Shown: piece by piece, positions 47,579-61,600 of the stretch | Position numbering within the stretch: the first letter of the stretch is position 1 | How the letters are laid out: each line of letters begins with the position of its first letter | Assembly: GCF_028502605.1 (NCBI RefSeq) | Contig: NC_079235.1 | Location: forward strand, 3,162,001 to 3,226,000 | DNA: 64,000 nucleotides | Direction: 5' to 3' | Origin: Trichoderma breve | Taxonomy: Eukaryota; Ascomycota; Sordariomycetes; Hypocreales; Hypocreaceae | The notes under the pieces: model-generated | The model's database searches: none | Told to the model about the DNA's origin: nothing | What the model saw: the letters and a program-made list of their open reading frames with translations, nothing else | Made by a program: the position numbers and the translations under genes

Positions 47579-50500
47579 TGCGTTCAGAATGAGAGTCGCC
47601 CACCAAAGAAGGAAATTCGAAAGAAGGAGAAAAGGACTGCTCGTGGAAGAATTCCAGTATGAAGGAGGGGACTGAAACACAGAGGCTTGCGGCAGCCAAC
47701 TGATTGGTCACCAACGAATGACGATGCAGGCGCCCAGAGGCGGTTAACCGACAGCTTGACCAGGAATATAAAACGATGGGATGTAAAAATAAAAATAGCG
47801 ATTGATGGCAGCCAACAAAACGATCCCAAGGTGCGAGTTGTGATGCTGCTGGGCTGTTCGGCTCTAGTGCGATTGCCTAGGCCCGGCAGATGGTGGGATT
47901 CCGGGGCTTGTGATTTTTGTGATAAGTGACAGTCGAGACAGGTGACAGCAGCCACGGTACAAGTAAACGAAGGTCGGCAGAGAAGCCAGTAATAGTTGGT
48001 TTCATTGATTCGATTGGGTCGGGGTGGAAAAGAGTGTTACAATGGCTTGGAAGCAAGCATTCCGAAGAAGAGGGGAAAGAGAAGACGAGTCCAACAGGAG
48101 GGTGGATTACCTGCAGAGAAAAGAGAAAACAGAAGAAGAGGAGGGAAAAGAAGGAAAGGCAAAAGGCCGTGCCTGGGGATGAGGGGGAAGAGCTACACTA
48201 AAAGCTGGCGGAATCTCATGCTGTCGGGGAATATTGACGCGTTCGGGGGTGTCATGGATTATACAAGTACGAAGTAACAAAGTAGGCTTTTGTGCTAAAC
48301 AAGGTGCGCGGAAGGGCATCCGGGCAGTGTGGACTTGGAAGCAAAAAAAAAGTGAGATTTTTTCTTCGCCGGGTGGATGCAGGGAACAGGGGACGGCACA
48401 TCTTGGGAAGGGCAACCTTGCATCGTGACAGGGGTTTGTCAAACCTTGGGTTGGCTCCTTCAGCCCAGCTTGTTGTTGTTTTTCCTAGCTGGTACTGTAC
48501 TCGTAGTATAAACAACATGGGGCCGGGAGAAAAGATGGCGGAGCAGCCGGAGAGCCTTGCTCGTTGTGCCTGGAACTTGGCCGGACGGCACTTTTTTAGT
48601 GCCGGGTACTAACGTTTGGAGCAAGCTTGGTTTTTGCCATGTGCAAGCTACTCGTACTTGGTACATTGTACATTTTTTGTGCGATTATGTCGGGCCAAAA
48701 GTATATTATATGACAATTGCCAATAGATGCAAAACATGCTTTTGTGCTTCGTATGACCAGCGCCGAGATGGTTGCATCATATACAAAAGAGAACACGGCA
48801 GTTGCTGGACTCGGACGAGTATGCCCAAAGCAGACACAGCACTCAGCTCGCTATGCCATGGTTTAAACTATCTGAAAGTCAACTTGATCTTACAGTATTA
48901 ACCCTTGGTGGGCTTCCAAACCCACATCACTCATCAAAGTGGAAATGGAAGGGATGAAGAAAGACAAGAGAAACAAGTCACAGAAAAAGTCATTGGTTTT
49001 GAAGGGCCTAGGGTGCGAAACCCCCGACACTGACTAGACTTTCTCTCTCTCTCTGTATGTACCGCGCAAAGGACAGTGCAAGGAACCAAAGGAGGTCCAC
49101 GGCTCTGGGACAACGGCCGCGTTCCATCTTAGCACTTGGACGAATTTGGTCCCGGAGTCATGGAAACTCCTGGCACGGAGTCATCGGGGGGTCGGATCCA
49201 TAATTCGGGCAGAGACTCCATAGCAGTGACAGGCACGGGAGGAGACAACAGTGAAGAACTTTCCAGCTCCATAATTGCACACACTGTCCCTTTTTTAATT
49301 CATCCATGGATCAATGTTATTTTCCCTTAAAACTGGGCCAAGGTTGTTTTTGTTTGCATGGCCCTATCCCACTTGGTTCGTCGCCCGGCTTCGCAATCCC
49401 CCCCGTCTAAGTTAGGGCTCGGTTTGATTCCATGATAGACCCGAGGTTGGCATTTCTCGGGAAAGCTTCTTTCCCTTCCTCTTTGGGCTGTGAAATCATG
49501 GGTGCCGTCGGATTATGAATACGGGAATTGGGTGGTACAATGACGAGTGATCGTATAGAAGCTTTTTCTACTCTTACGGATTACTCTTATAGTGCTAACC
49601 TAGAGAATACCCTGGGCATCTGCCGCTGTATACATCATACAGAAGAAGCCCAGGTAACCAGCATCTTGTATCCTAAATTACACAGTACATAAGATTGATA
49701 GCTACTTGTCTCGTAATAGAAGAAAGTAGCGATATCATTACCGAAAAGCTCCGAACCGCTGTGATACTCGCACTGTATCCGCTGGCTTGCAGGACAGCCA
49801 CTCCCTACAGCACGTATATGCAAAACGAGAATGCACAAGCAAGGGAAATCTCGTTGTGAGCGGCCCATATTTTCGCTTTCTCTCTTCGCTTCGTGAGTGC
49901 ATCATGTGCCCTAACCATCCCATGTCCGCATCTCACCTGTCCGTGTCTTCGTCAGCTTTCTAATCTCATCTCAGATTTGTCCCTCTCCCCCGTGGCCGAG
50001 TGGAAACCGTTGCCGGGCTGCCCTCCCCTGAACAAGAGACGAGAGCCACGTTTTGTAAGGGCGACTGGGAAGACAGATTACTCAGAGACAAAAACAAAGC
50101 GTCTTCCGTTTCAATGTCTCTCGGGCCTCCATCCCCTTGTTCATTTCCATGACAGCGCAGCGTCCGCCGAGCTGAGACGCGAAACACAGCGCGCAATCAA
50201 TGTAAACATGGCCCCCGACTAAAGCGCCGCAGTGGCTTGCCGCAGTAGTACCAGGTCATAGCAAGCAGCGTTAGAGCATGGACGCTTTTTTCAGCGGCTT
50301 CAGTACCTAGCCTCAAACTCTGCAGCGCCTCTTGTGGAGAGCCCCCTTTTGGGGCTGTTTGCTGTGTGCCCCGAGCATCAAAATCAAGCCTCACGATGAC
50401 GACGAAGTCTCACCAAGGCCGCCCAACGGCTGCAGAACATGTTCGTCTCAGCCCCAGAGGGCAATCTCGCCAGAATTCCTCAGCCACGTGCGACAGGATC

Positions 50501-52968
50501 TGCGACATTGGGCGGTGTTGAAGAAAATCCCCCAAAAAGAGCCGTCGCTTTTTCTGCAGGGAGAGTGAGAAAAGGTCCCCATCGGTACCTGCATTGGCGG
50601 CTCATCTGCACGTAATCATTTCCCTCCTTTTTTTTCGTCTTCACTGTTTGCAACCGCTGTTCGCATATATATTGGGAGCAATATACGGTACAAACAAAGT
50701 ACCCAGGCCGGAACGCCTAAAAAGGGAAATCAGTGCGATTGATCCTTTTTACACTTGGACTGAGTGTGTACCCGTATTAGCAATCAACTTGCTCCCAGTG
50801 CACGATTACATCAAATCCATTGTTCCTAAGCACAGTGCAGTAAGTACTTGCACACTCAGGCACCACAACGTGCGGCCCGCCGCGGAATCCAACTTTCACC
50901 AGGCACAGGCACCGGCAAATTCCAAAAAGCTACCGCTTCAGGCAAGGGGCCCTTTTGTCGCTGTACTCGTATGCTTGCTTGCACTGGGTCTTCTATCTCT
51001 TGCGTCCCAAGTGGAGCGGGATCCAAACGGCTGAAGGCCCCTTGCAGCTCAGCTTACCAAGTACTTTGAAGCGATTCCACGGATTGGCCAGTAGAATGCA
51101 AACAAAATTGGAGGCGCCTGCAGGCATCCTGTCCTGCCCAGCTGAGGAGCCGTGGGCTATTTTCTGCGAATCCTGACTAAATGATGCAAGTATGACAAGT
51201 GCTACATGGACAGTACGCACAGGCGTTTTCTGGATTCCTGTTGAGCTTGAGCTTCGTGCAATGCGGGTTTGTCTACCTTCTAAAGCTGGTTGATCACATC
51301 ACATCACTTCATGTCTATTTTTAACAATGATAAGATATTGCCAAGTTGTCCGTGGCATGACGTCAACTTACACAGGGTCTCTCCAGGAACAGCAACGTTC
51401 CATTACCAGAAAGAGCACGTCCACAGTCAATATCGGACAGCAATCGGAGGCATTGCCTACCACGTAATAAATGATGGAATATTTCTGGTTCAAAGTCCGA
51501 TTTCGCTCTCTGCATCTACAAGGGAAAGCGAGATTGAATGCTACGCTGATTTATCTCATGAAATGAAATCGAATTGCTAGAAAAGTGACAGCAAAGTACT
51601 CCGTACGCCGATCTACCTTATTCAAGATGCAATGCTAGGGTAGGTGTCAAAAAAGACCGGGTCGAACTCATTCTGGAAATGTTCTATCCACGACAGCACC
51701 ACGATTTACTTCCATGAGTCTATTCATATCGCGTGGCCCTTGTTTTTCGTTGTCATTCATGGTCCATGCATTTGCGTCACCTGTTCCAGCCCAGCTCAGC
51801 TTCTTTGTCTCGCATACCAGCGACAAAGTCTGTGCTGGAGTAGCAATGATTTGCTACCTCCTCCATTCCAGCGCAAAGGCTGATTAGCTCAAAGATGGCT
51901 TTTCGTGGGGTTGTGGCCCCTTCGACACTCATGTGATATCTGCAACGTGTCGTGCAAGTACCGATTAGCTGCCTAGCCCATTGGTGACCGTGGTAACCGT
52001 TTTAATGTATAAGTGCCTTATCAAGAAGCACAGACGATGGGAGGGGATTCTATTTACACGTATCGAAGGATCCAGTAGTCAGGTTCCTCTTCTTGGCATC
52101 CTGTTGGGGTCCATGAAGAATGTTTGATGAATGGAGAATTAGACTGGTATACTGCTCTTCATCCCGATAATCTATTACTGTCTATGAAATCTTGCTCTCC
52201 GTAAACATTTGACTATTTTATCCAGCATAAAGACCCAAGGGATAATCTCCCTCGCATACATATAACCGTCTCAGTATATACCGACCACTATATTCGTGGT
52301 TACAGGAGGCGACATCTACAAGCACAGACCGTACTCAACACCCTGCATGGACTCGGCTCAACGTTGGCCTTCTGCACCTCTATGCCAAACCGTTGCTATT
52401 TGCCTCCCACACAGAGTCACATGGTCTATCACATGGCCATTGCACAGACACACAAACGTCTGTGTGTCGATTGCATCCTCGTATACGCGGAACCGTGTGG
52501 ATGCGGTGTCCAATTCATACGCCCGGTCCTCGCAATCTTGGAAAACCTCTCCTTAACTGTACATCGAAAAAGCTGGGTTCTAAAACCGAACCTCGAGGAT
52601 TCGATTCCTTAGCTTCGATTATAGGAGATTTGACACGGGTCGTTTCCTCGCCTAAACGGATATCGCTATTATTTCCCAAGGAACAACTCTCATTTGCACG
52701 CTGCCTGGATTGTTTCAAGGCTGGTTCCCGCTATTTCTGACCATGACCCTGCCAGCCCGTCGGATACCGCGTCGATCAGGCTGTCGCATACCATTTAGGT
52801 GCTGATGAGAGGGAGATTTGTCATGTTCACACACTTCGTACTTATCCGAGGCATCTCGGATATCCCAACGGCATTGACTCGAGGCTTGGCTAATGATTGC
52901 AGCATGAGTCGTTGTCTTCGTACTCGTAATTGCCAAGGCTGCAGGAGTGCGCCCAGGAACTCGTGAAT
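47579..52968. other. 5.4 kb gene-poor spacer
   Basis: The first few hundred bases should be the promoter of the membrane-protein gene. The rest has no supported gene. Features seen: a (CT)n run at 49040-49056, GTACTCCGTAC at 51596-51606, and an isolated tRNA A-box look-alike at 49993-50003 without a matching B box. The 146-codon frame at 50594-51034 has no recognisable domain. Confidence 0.55.
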
Positions 52969-54062
52969 CTAGTACTCCGTGCGAGGGTCAGCCAATCTTG
53001 ACCACTCTTTGGCCCACCGTTGGGATTCTTCCTTTGACGCCTTGTCATCTCCAGATTCTGCAGCTTTTTCTAGGGCAATCTCCGATAATAGACTGAACAT
53101 GTCAGCCCTGCCATTGGACGCGGCAGTGAAGAGGTGTCTCTCTGCCGCATCCCTGTCGCTTACGCGAAGCAATTTGCCGAGCTCAATGTCTGCCTCAATA
53201 AGCCCTATCTCGGACAGGGACTCGAAGATTGCTCGTGCTTCATCATGCCTGCTCGTCTTGACAAATGCCTTTCCCATGCATAGCTGACAGTAAGGCTTCC
53301 ATTCGAAGCCTGCTGCCCCCACCTGGAGCGCCCGTTGAAGGGCTCTGATTGCAGCCTCGTAATTCCCCTGCTCATACTGCAGCTCGCCCTCCACTGTGAG
53401 AGCGTCAGGGTCTCTGGCTGTCGAGACGAGTTGCTTGAATCGAGCTTCGACTTTTCGGAGCTGAGCGACCCGCCCGTAGGCTCCTGATCTGGCAAGATGC
53501 CGAGCAAGCGACAATATGGAAGGCCGATAGCCGGCTTCGGATGCCGATGCCCAAAGGGCGGTTGCAAACGCATCTGCACTTCGAGGACCTCGGATTTGAC
53601 GCATGATACAAGCCGTCTCATGAATCACCTCGACGGGGAAGCCGTTTACTTGAGCATAGATTAGTGACCAATCAACAACGAGTTACGAATGAAGATAGAG
53701 ATGAAAATTAGCATACTGCCTGTCAATGTGATAGACCATGGATCCGAGCCTCGGCTGATTGCCTCATGGAACTTTTCGGCACATTTATAATACTCCTCTG
53801 GAGTATGCCGTTGAAAGGCCTCTGGGTCTCTGCTGATGACAGCTTCTAGAGATGATTGCGGAATCTCAGATAATTTGTACACTTCGAGTGGTGATGGTCC
53901 AGTTCTTTTCAGCCTGGGAACCGCATAGTGCCGTAATTGTCCAGTTTTGCCAGCTGATAATGCTTGTCGTTGGATAGTAGAATTCGTCGTGGAGGCAATT
54001 CTTAGTGAGCGTGCCGATGAGACCAAAGGCCTAAAGGCCTTGCAGTAGCGACAGGTCGACAT
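52969..54062 (-). CDS. TPR/Sel1-like repeat protein, probably mitochondrial
   Basis: Two exons, 54062-53717 and 53648-52969, joined across a 68-nt intron (GTATGC donor, CTAAT branch, CAAG acceptor), giving 341 residues. The N-terminus, MSTCRYCKAFRPLVSSARSL, is rich in Arg/Ser and nearly free of acids, as in a mitochondrial presequence. There follow conserved-looking segments VPRLKRTGPSPLEVYKL and HTPEEYYKCAEKFHEAISRG. Helical-repeat sequence occupies about 115-320, with one clear TPR-like unit (EGELQYEQGNYEAAIRALQRAL) and later pairs such as HDEARAIFESLSEIG and AERHLFTAASNG. No enzyme motif is visible. TPR proteins act as scaffolds or assembly factors; the partner is unknown. The frame opens farther upstream to 54122, but the ATG at 54062 fits a targeting peptide better. 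Confidence 0.78.
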
Positions 54063-54663
54063 GGTATTAGTCAAAAAGCCGAATTGAATATAGAAACGAA
54101 GCTCCCATGCGTCACAATTCAATGGAGTGCTTGAAGAAGAAGAATATCTTGAGCTTCAAGCTACCGCAGGTGAGGAGAGTAGGCGGTGCAGAACTTTCTC
54201 TCTGAGTGACTCTGATGAAGTAATAATCCAATAATCCAAGAGGAATTGAGTAAAATCGGATTCTCTTCGACCTTGTAGACTTTGAAATTGCGCTATAGTT
54301 CTATGAGCCTGAGAATCGATGATAGTGATAATGTGGCTCGCACGATAAGTGAGAGGTTGCTTTTTGGGCGCATTCGCTCAAGCGGACGGCCAATCAGACG
54401 CGCCAACCCAAGACCCCACCGAAATTTTTTTGAGCTTGAACCTCAAGCCATCGCAATCGATTAAGACAAAAAGTGAGTTCCAAAAACAAACAATTTCTCA
54501 AAAAAAACATTTAATAAGAAGAAACAAGCTTCTTCTTCAAATATATCGTCAATTGAGGAGGAATTGAAGCGACTCACAAAGGAGAATCTTGATATACGAC
54601 GCGTCGGAGGCAGATATCAAACCCGGTGTGAAAATTTCACACAGCTGAATCTCATCGCCCAAC
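54063..54663. promoter_or_regulatory. Divergent promoter of the TPR gene and the Utp16-like gene
   Basis: 601 bases between divergent start codons, AT-rich in the middle (54430-54560). No specific element is assigned. Confidence 0.6.
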
Positions 54664-55627
54664 ATGGTTGTCCAGACCAGGAGAAGAAAAGCCCTGCAAG
54701 AGGCAGAGGAGCCAACAAAGTCAAGTCCCGCGCGCAAGATGCCGGTGAGGGAGAAGGAGGATGATGCGGATGTGCCAGCAAAGGCAACGCCAGCAAAGCG
54801 AACACCAGCAAAGAAGACCACGCCGGCCAAGGAGACACCAGCCAAGGAGACTCCGGTCAAGGGCACTCTCATGGTTTTTGACGATGAAGATGAATCCGAA
54901 TTTCAAACTCCTGTTGGCAAAGAAGACGAATCTGAATATAAAACTCCTACAGAGTCAAATAGCGCTCCCAAACCAGCAGAGGTGGAAGACGAGGAAGAGG
55001 ATAGCGACGATGAGGCACCCGAGGCTGTGTCTACCGCCAAGGCTGCCGAGGACATCAAGAAATCTGCTCAAGCCGCTCAGAAGGCCGCTCAGGAGTATGT
55101 TTCCCTAATGCCACCTTTGACATATCCTTCCTTAGGCTAATTATTGAACCAGGCAAGCGGCCTCACTAAAGCGCAAGCGTCAGCAGCGCGATGAGCTCCT
55201 CAAGAAACAAGCCGAGGAGCGAAAGAAGGCCGAAGAAGCCAAGCCGCAAAACGACCAGCCCGAAGCCAGGCAAACTAAATCTGACGCCAGAGCAAGGAAG
55301 CGCACAGAAAAGTCCCAGATCCCAACTGTTCTACCCGCGGAATTCCTGACAGACTCTTCAAGCGAGGATGAAGTCGACGACGCCGCCGAGGCCGCAGCAG
55401 GGCCCAAGAGGCGAAAGGTGGCGGGTGTCGAGAAGAAACTGACGCGCTTGGATGCCGGGCCCAAGGACGAAGTGGTCAAGTCGACGGTGTACCGGGTGGC
55501 CAAGAAGACGGACGAGAGGATGGCGCCGAAGCTGAAGAAGCATACGAAGAGTTCCAAGGAGCTGCTCTTGAAGCGGAACAGGCCTGCGGCTGCGAAATCC
55601 GGAACTGGATTCTTTAAGAGGAAATGA
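54664..55627 (+). CDS. utp16: U3 snoRNA-associated protein, Bud21/Utp16-like
   Basis: Two exons, 54664-55094 and 55153-55627, with a 58-nt intron (GTATGT donor, CCAG acceptor), giving 301 residues. The N-terminal half is disordered, with TPAK-type basic repeats (residues about 38-67) and acidic runs (EDEEEDSDDE). The C-terminal half carries the family signature: LKRKRQQRDELLKKQAEE, FLTDSSSEDE, KKLTRLDAGPKDEVV, TVYRVAKKTDERMAPKL, SKELLLKRNRPAA and a GFFKRK end. Utp16/Bud21 belongs to the small-subunit processome and takes part in 18S rRNA maturation with U3 snoRNA in the nucleolus. The gene diverges from the TPR gene. Confidence 0.87.
54772..54865 (+). repeat. TPAK/TPAKET tandem repeats
   Basis: Six imperfect 5-6 residue units (PAKATPAKRTPAKKTTPAK and onward) reminiscent of histone H1 tail motifs, within the Utp16-like protein. 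The repeats are visible in the DNA as GCCAAGGAGAC-type copies. Confidence 0.8.
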
Positions 55628-58600
55628 AGTTCTGGGGAAGCAGCGGTGCTACGTCGACTACATATGATGATACCCAAACCGTCATAACTACCATACTTTT
55701 TCTTCCCCGTCGGTGATTCAAGACTGAGAGTGTTTGCTCAGAAGGATAATACATATATCGCATTACAGCCTCACCAACAACTTGAGGGTGGTTCAAAACC
55801 ATGGTTCACAAGCACTTGGGGCCTCTCGACAGCATAAGCGGCAATTCAGATTCCAGGTGGCTCACACAATATCGCGGATAAAACACGGGCGAAAACATCA
55901 ACTTGAGAGGGAAAGCTTCTCAGCAGGCAACCAAGCGACAGATTTACAGAGTATTACTAGAAATGGCCACGGATATGTTCTGTAACTACATAGGTTCGAT
56001 AGAATAGGAGTTTAATGTACATCTTTTCTGTTCTTGAACCTTTCAACCGTACATGGGCTACTCGTATCTTTATTCGTGCATTTCTTTTCAGTGAATGAAA
56101 ATTAAGCATCTAGCATCAAGATTTGAAGTGAAGCAATACCCCCAGAGACGTTCTCAGCGTTTGTGCTTGTATGTATAGACGAATTGTAAACTTAGTTGAG
56201 AGTGTCTCATCCAACTGTTGAGCGCACCATCTACTCATCATTCACATGTCACAAGTCAATCATATCGGCACTCGTACATGCCCAAACAGAGATAAACTTA
56301 TCGTTCCTTTTCTCCCCCTTTTTTCTTTTCCTTGTAGAGTTCTCCAGAATATCACATATAACAAACCGATCACAAAAAAGGAAAAAATCCCCTTAATATA
56401 CATGTAACACAAACCTTGCTCATCTCACATTTCACCATCCACAGCGTCATTCAGCATCATCCTCCAGAGACTATCTTCTTTTCTCCCCCTTCTCTATTTC
56501 TTTTTTCTCTCCTGATCAAAGGGTTACAGTCACACCTTTTTAAGAATGTAACGCTACGCTACAGGCGCTTGTGACGATATACGAGTACATGCATGCGTCT
56601 AAGCTAAGCGCCTCCGGATGCAACGCAAATACCTGCCGGCATGCCGCCTTGGGTAGCTAGATGTGGCATACTCGTATGTGCACTGCATTTGAGATAACAG
56701 GTCATTTGGTCATTTGACTTGGATCTTACCCAAATAGTGGCTTCCTGGGGATGCCTGAATCCTTGTCCTCAGCTGGCAAAGGGACAACTCTGATGCCGTG
56801 TTTGTTGGCCCACGGCGAGCTGATAATGATGATGATAGTGATGACGATCACGAAACGTGAGAGAAACAATGATCCTTGCATGTGAAACGCGGTGACTTCA
56901 CCTCTCTACCCCAATCACCCAGGTGACTCCAGCTCTCATTGGTCTCGGCACATCATAGCGAGATTCCTACCAAAGGAGGCGTTCGGCAACTGAGGCGGAA
57001 TATTCTCTCCGTCACGCTAAAGAGTCTATTTATACAGCAAAGGATCAGGCCAATTTACTTGATGTTCGCTTATATGCAGTACTCAGCCAACATGCGTGTG
57101 AAAGACCGTTCGAGAATCCAACCCGATGTCGGATATTCGGAAAGCGCTGCCGCAAAAGACATATCACATAGACCGAACCCAATCTTTTTTGCAGTATTCA
57201 CAATAGATCACACCTACCCCTACCGCTACTATAATTCTTGGCAGCTCAAGTCCAGCTTTGAAACGTCAGTATTGTTCAGGTAGTACTTGGCGTTTGGGAA
57301 GTTTAGTGATCAACGACATAATTAGAAGGCAACCGGTTGAATGAGAGAATCATTGATTCCGAATTGTAGGAAGCGCAGGAAGCGCAGGTGGCAGTGCCCT
57401 TGCGAGGATCATCCCAGCTTTAAACGCAGCATGCATGGAGTGCTGGGCCAATGGGAACCATACGTCGCCATTCTGCTTTGACGGCAGCTGCCCAGTGTGA
57501 TTGTATATTGCCACTCGTTGATACGGCTGCTTTCTTGGTCATTTATGACAATATATCGGCAGTTGGAAGTCTCTCCTTGGATAAACCAAGCTAATAGTCA
57601 GAGAGCACGGAATGATTCGTTCCCGAGAGGTAAGTCGAACGGCAACAATGTTCACTTATACCAAAGGCGTACTACATCTCATTTGTCACCAGAAGACTTG
57701 GCCTGGTCATGGAGAATATTTTTGTCCGATGGCCCTCCTGATGGTCCCCATAATGGCCTTCAGGAATATTCCAATGGTAAATGGGAGCTCTTTGAAGGAG
57801 GCGGCCGTATCAATAGTGTCCAGTAGTCAGCATCCATTCAACAAGCTGATGCGAAGGGGCTTCTTTGAGACAGAGATGGCGCAAGGACATCTGAGCTTGA
57901 CTAGTACGTGCTGGGTAGTTGATCGACAGCGTAGCATGTCTGCCAATCAGGACGTGATCCAGGTGCCCGGTGGACTTCAGCTTCTCAATTGTCCCAATTT
58001 CTTCTAATATCAGCCTCAAGTCTCAGTTGGCAGCCCAGATGGTATAGAGTATGCCACCTCCAGTGGCTTGAAACAACTGGAGCCGGACGGGATACGCGGG
58101 CGCGGCGTGGCTTGAAGCTTGTGACTGAAACTCTTCGGCCAGGCGGACCAGTCCGAGCCCTCTTTTCCCACTCGTCCCGCAGGCAGTTATTTGCACGGGA
58201 CTGCGTTCTATAGACAGAAACTGGATTGATTTCCCGTATAGCGAGTCATGTTCTGCACAGGTGACACATCATTCTACTGCCATGAGATCAAGTGGGGGAT
58301 GGGAGGTTTGATAGACAGTCAACCAACACCTAGTGCCTCCCGGGGAGATGCATATTGCCCCGTGCGGCAGTTGAGAGCATCCACCAGCCATGTGCCGTCG
58401 GCCGTTGGAGGCGTTGCGACCGATGCCGCGCCAATAGTCGCAGTATAGCTCCTTTCGGTGTACGGTAGCATCGCCGCACCAGTCGGACATATCTCTAGAC
58501 GAGCTTCTCTGCGGCTCTCGCGCGGAGTAGGCTCTGGAGATGGCAATCCATGCCGGTCGTTTCTGTCGGGCAGTTTGCAAATCCCCTAGCGCCTCGTTTG

Positions 58601-61600
58601 GCCTGTGCATCTTGGAATCGACACCAGTACAGCATCTGGTGGTGGTTACCCTAGATAAGCAGGAATCCAAGCAGCGAGATGCTCGCATGTATGACATATG
58701 AGGTACGAAGTATATATCGAGCGTTGTGCCATCGTCAGAGATATGGGCATTGATCTGTGCTCTCGAGTCAACCATGCGGCTCTAGTGCTTTAAATCAATG
58801 GCCGCTCAGGCGAATGTTGCTTTGGGCTCTTCCGTAGACCTACGGATATAGGATTCTGCCTTGTAGCTCCGGCCTGCAGCGCGTCCATGGAAACAAGACT
58901 CGGTGCTGCAACCTAACGGTGACAGAGCAAGACCGGCCAACTTGGACAATAAGCGGTTGGCCACCCCGTCGGACTTGCTACCCTCTGGTCGAGATACCTC
59001 CAGCCACCAGTCGTAGCAGGGCATCGCATGTACTCGGTCCAAATAGAGGCTAGAATATGCAAATCTCTGCACGTCGTAAAGTGCAGACAGGTGCCTTGCA
59101 GAAACCATGGTTCGACAAGCGACCCCTTGCTCAGTAACCCTGGTCCCACGACCAATGCGACCTTGTTTCTCCTCTCTGGCGAATGGCATTGCATGAAACG
59201 TGCCAGGGCCAGTTGAATCATTGACTTCGGCTTGTTCCCTCCCAGTTCCCCCGGCGCCAGAGTGATTTGGAAAAAGGAAATGGGAACAAGGCACAGGAGG
59301 AAGGGAGACGACACAAAAGCCATGTGGCAAAGTGCCGTGGACTAATTAATTAATCGTTTGAGAATGACGCCAGCCACGGTGATTCAGATCCGTTCGTGGA
59401 ATGATGGCCACTTCCCCCGCAGTTGCAAATTGGCTGTAGTATGCTGCCTTGTACGGAATATTCGTATGTGCAAAAGGAAAGTCTGCCACCGCTCTTCCAG
59501 CTGCAACAAATCGTGCTAGTCGTATAGAATTTACGGCATACGCATACTAATACCCAGCAGTGGCTCGATAAGAGAGAGGGCGCAGCCAAGCTGAGAGTTG
59601 GGAATAGACGCCTCTCGGCGGCTGGAGCGCCGGGGAAGCATCCCAAAGCCGCTTCGCGCGCGCTGCCTGAGAATCGATTCGTCTCCCGGCCACGATGCTG
59701 CTAATGCTGCTTCTGAAGAAGTCTCCGGCCCCCAACGCCGAGCTGCAGACTGGCTCATTAGCATGGCGGGGATATATCCGTACGGCGTAGCGTATTTGCA
59801 CCAGGACGTACAGTAGCTTCAGCGACTTCCAGACGCCAGGTAGCCCGACCTATGATGCTATGCCGGATTCAGCTGCGCTTCAGGTGTCTCTTTGCTTCAA
59901 AATGTTTCTAGTCTTTTTCGCCATCGCTGCACGTGTATGCAGAGATCCAGCACTACTGATATTGGCTGCCATGGTCCAGGGACGAAGTGGATGAGTGAGA
60001 AAAAAGCCACCATTCCCAGGCTTCTCGTAACCACGATTCCTGTGAAATTGGCGGATCCAGGGCGGTGGGATGAATAATCTCAGGTCGCAGATTGCCCATG
60101 CTCCTTTCGTCTCCTCGTGCAGTCGATTCCATATAGCCGGGTATGGAGGACAAACAAGCAAGCCGGACATTGCCCAACCCTAGCTTCCCACCATTATGGG
60201 ACTCGCACCTTGGGACGAACCCAGCAACCATAACATGCCTGTATACAGGTAGCAGTGCTCGTAGTACGACTAGGTTCCTGGAGACTCGAAGATGCAACTT
60301 TGCTGGGACATGTGTGATAACCCCCCACCGTGCATGTTAGCTGCATGCATCAGTTTGATGAGCACTTCGTACTGACAGGCTGAGCTCAGGCCTCGTCTGG
60401 TGGCGGCAGCCCAGGTAACCTACTAGCTGAGCCTCGCCCTTTTCTGGAGGCCAATTCCTGGCTCGTAAAGAACCAAAATTGTCCTTTTCATGCGCCTATG
60501 AAGAGGAGGCAGAGCCAGAGGCAAAGACATGACAGCAGCTGCAGAGGGGCGCCAGTTTAATGACAAGGCCGTTATCGTTCATGACTCAGCGTCCTTGATG
60601 CAATTCGACCGGTTGAAAACGAGCCAAAGCTAGCGAAACGGTCGACTTCGAGCGCAGCGTACTATGTGCTTGGCGACTACGAAATACTGGATTGGGAGAA
60701 AAGTTGCGTCCCTTTGCATCTCGCTGCCTGGAAAAAGGCGCAGACGATAGCGATTAAGCATGTGAGACATGCAGCCCCGAGACTCTGGGCCCATGGACAC
60801 GATCTCAGGACTTTGCCCGAGGACTGGGTCGGGAAGGAGGTTAATCCAAGCAGAGAGTCCTTGTCTTCTGGCTAAAAGAGGTACCCCTGTGCTCCCACGC
60901 GTCAGTAGGTCGATGCTTACTTGTCCGGAGTACTGGCATCAAGTTACCCGACGTCGATGTACCGTTCGTACGCCGAAAGGTCTGTACAGTATGCCCATAC
61001 CAGCCACTGCCACCGCTCTGGAGCGAAAGATTGTCCTGGTTAGGTGGCTAGTAGGGGCCGTCAGAACAGGTTCGGGCGCTGTCACCCATGTCATGGCCAG
61101 CTTGTCGGCCCCGAAGATGGTTGGCAGCTTTGCACCGCGGGCCGCCTCAGTGGGTGGCGCTCCGCAATCCTTGGTGCTTTGGTGAATGCAGAAAACATGC
61201 ATGTCCCAATAAATTGCCTGCTGGACCGGCTCTCGTCGTCCTATAGGCCACCGATGCTGGCATATCCACCAGCAGCCACGCGAGGCTAATATAGCGGTTT
61301 GAGACGCGAGTTTGAAGCTATGCCGGAAGGCATTCCGTAAGGCTTGGGCGGGCTCATCGTGGAGTAGGCCTGCGATATTTTCTTCTGCAACGGCGGTGCC
61401 GGCATACAAATTCGTGATCGCGGCAATGGAGAGATGGAATGAAAAGCGGAGGAGGGAGGAGAGGTTGTAGTGACGATGCAACCTGAACGGGTACGAGACA
61501 GTCCCGTGACGTGCACCAAACAATTTCAAACAAAGTCCCCTAACACTCTCCCGGCGAGTAAACGCATCAATATGGTTAGTGCTGTAGTAATGAAGCACTC

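Noticed and set aside
46277..47680. 467-residue version of the four-pass membrane protein
   Set aside because: The upstream codon is GTG, not ATG; the first ATG is at 47578.
49993..50003. tRNA A-box-like TGGCCGAGTGG
   Set aside because: No B box, no acceptor pairing and no cloverleaf downstream.
50594..51034. 146-codon frame with a hydrophobic N-terminus
   Set aside because: The rest has no protein-like pattern; no leader or conserved motif supports it.
57600..58020. Possible degraded gene (fragments in several frames on both strands)
   Set aside because: Short stretches looked protein-like, but I could not join them or match them to a family.
60939..61598. 219-codon minus-strand frame
   Set aside because: No domain; all three minus frames are open in pieces here, and no conserved-looking segment or start context was seen.
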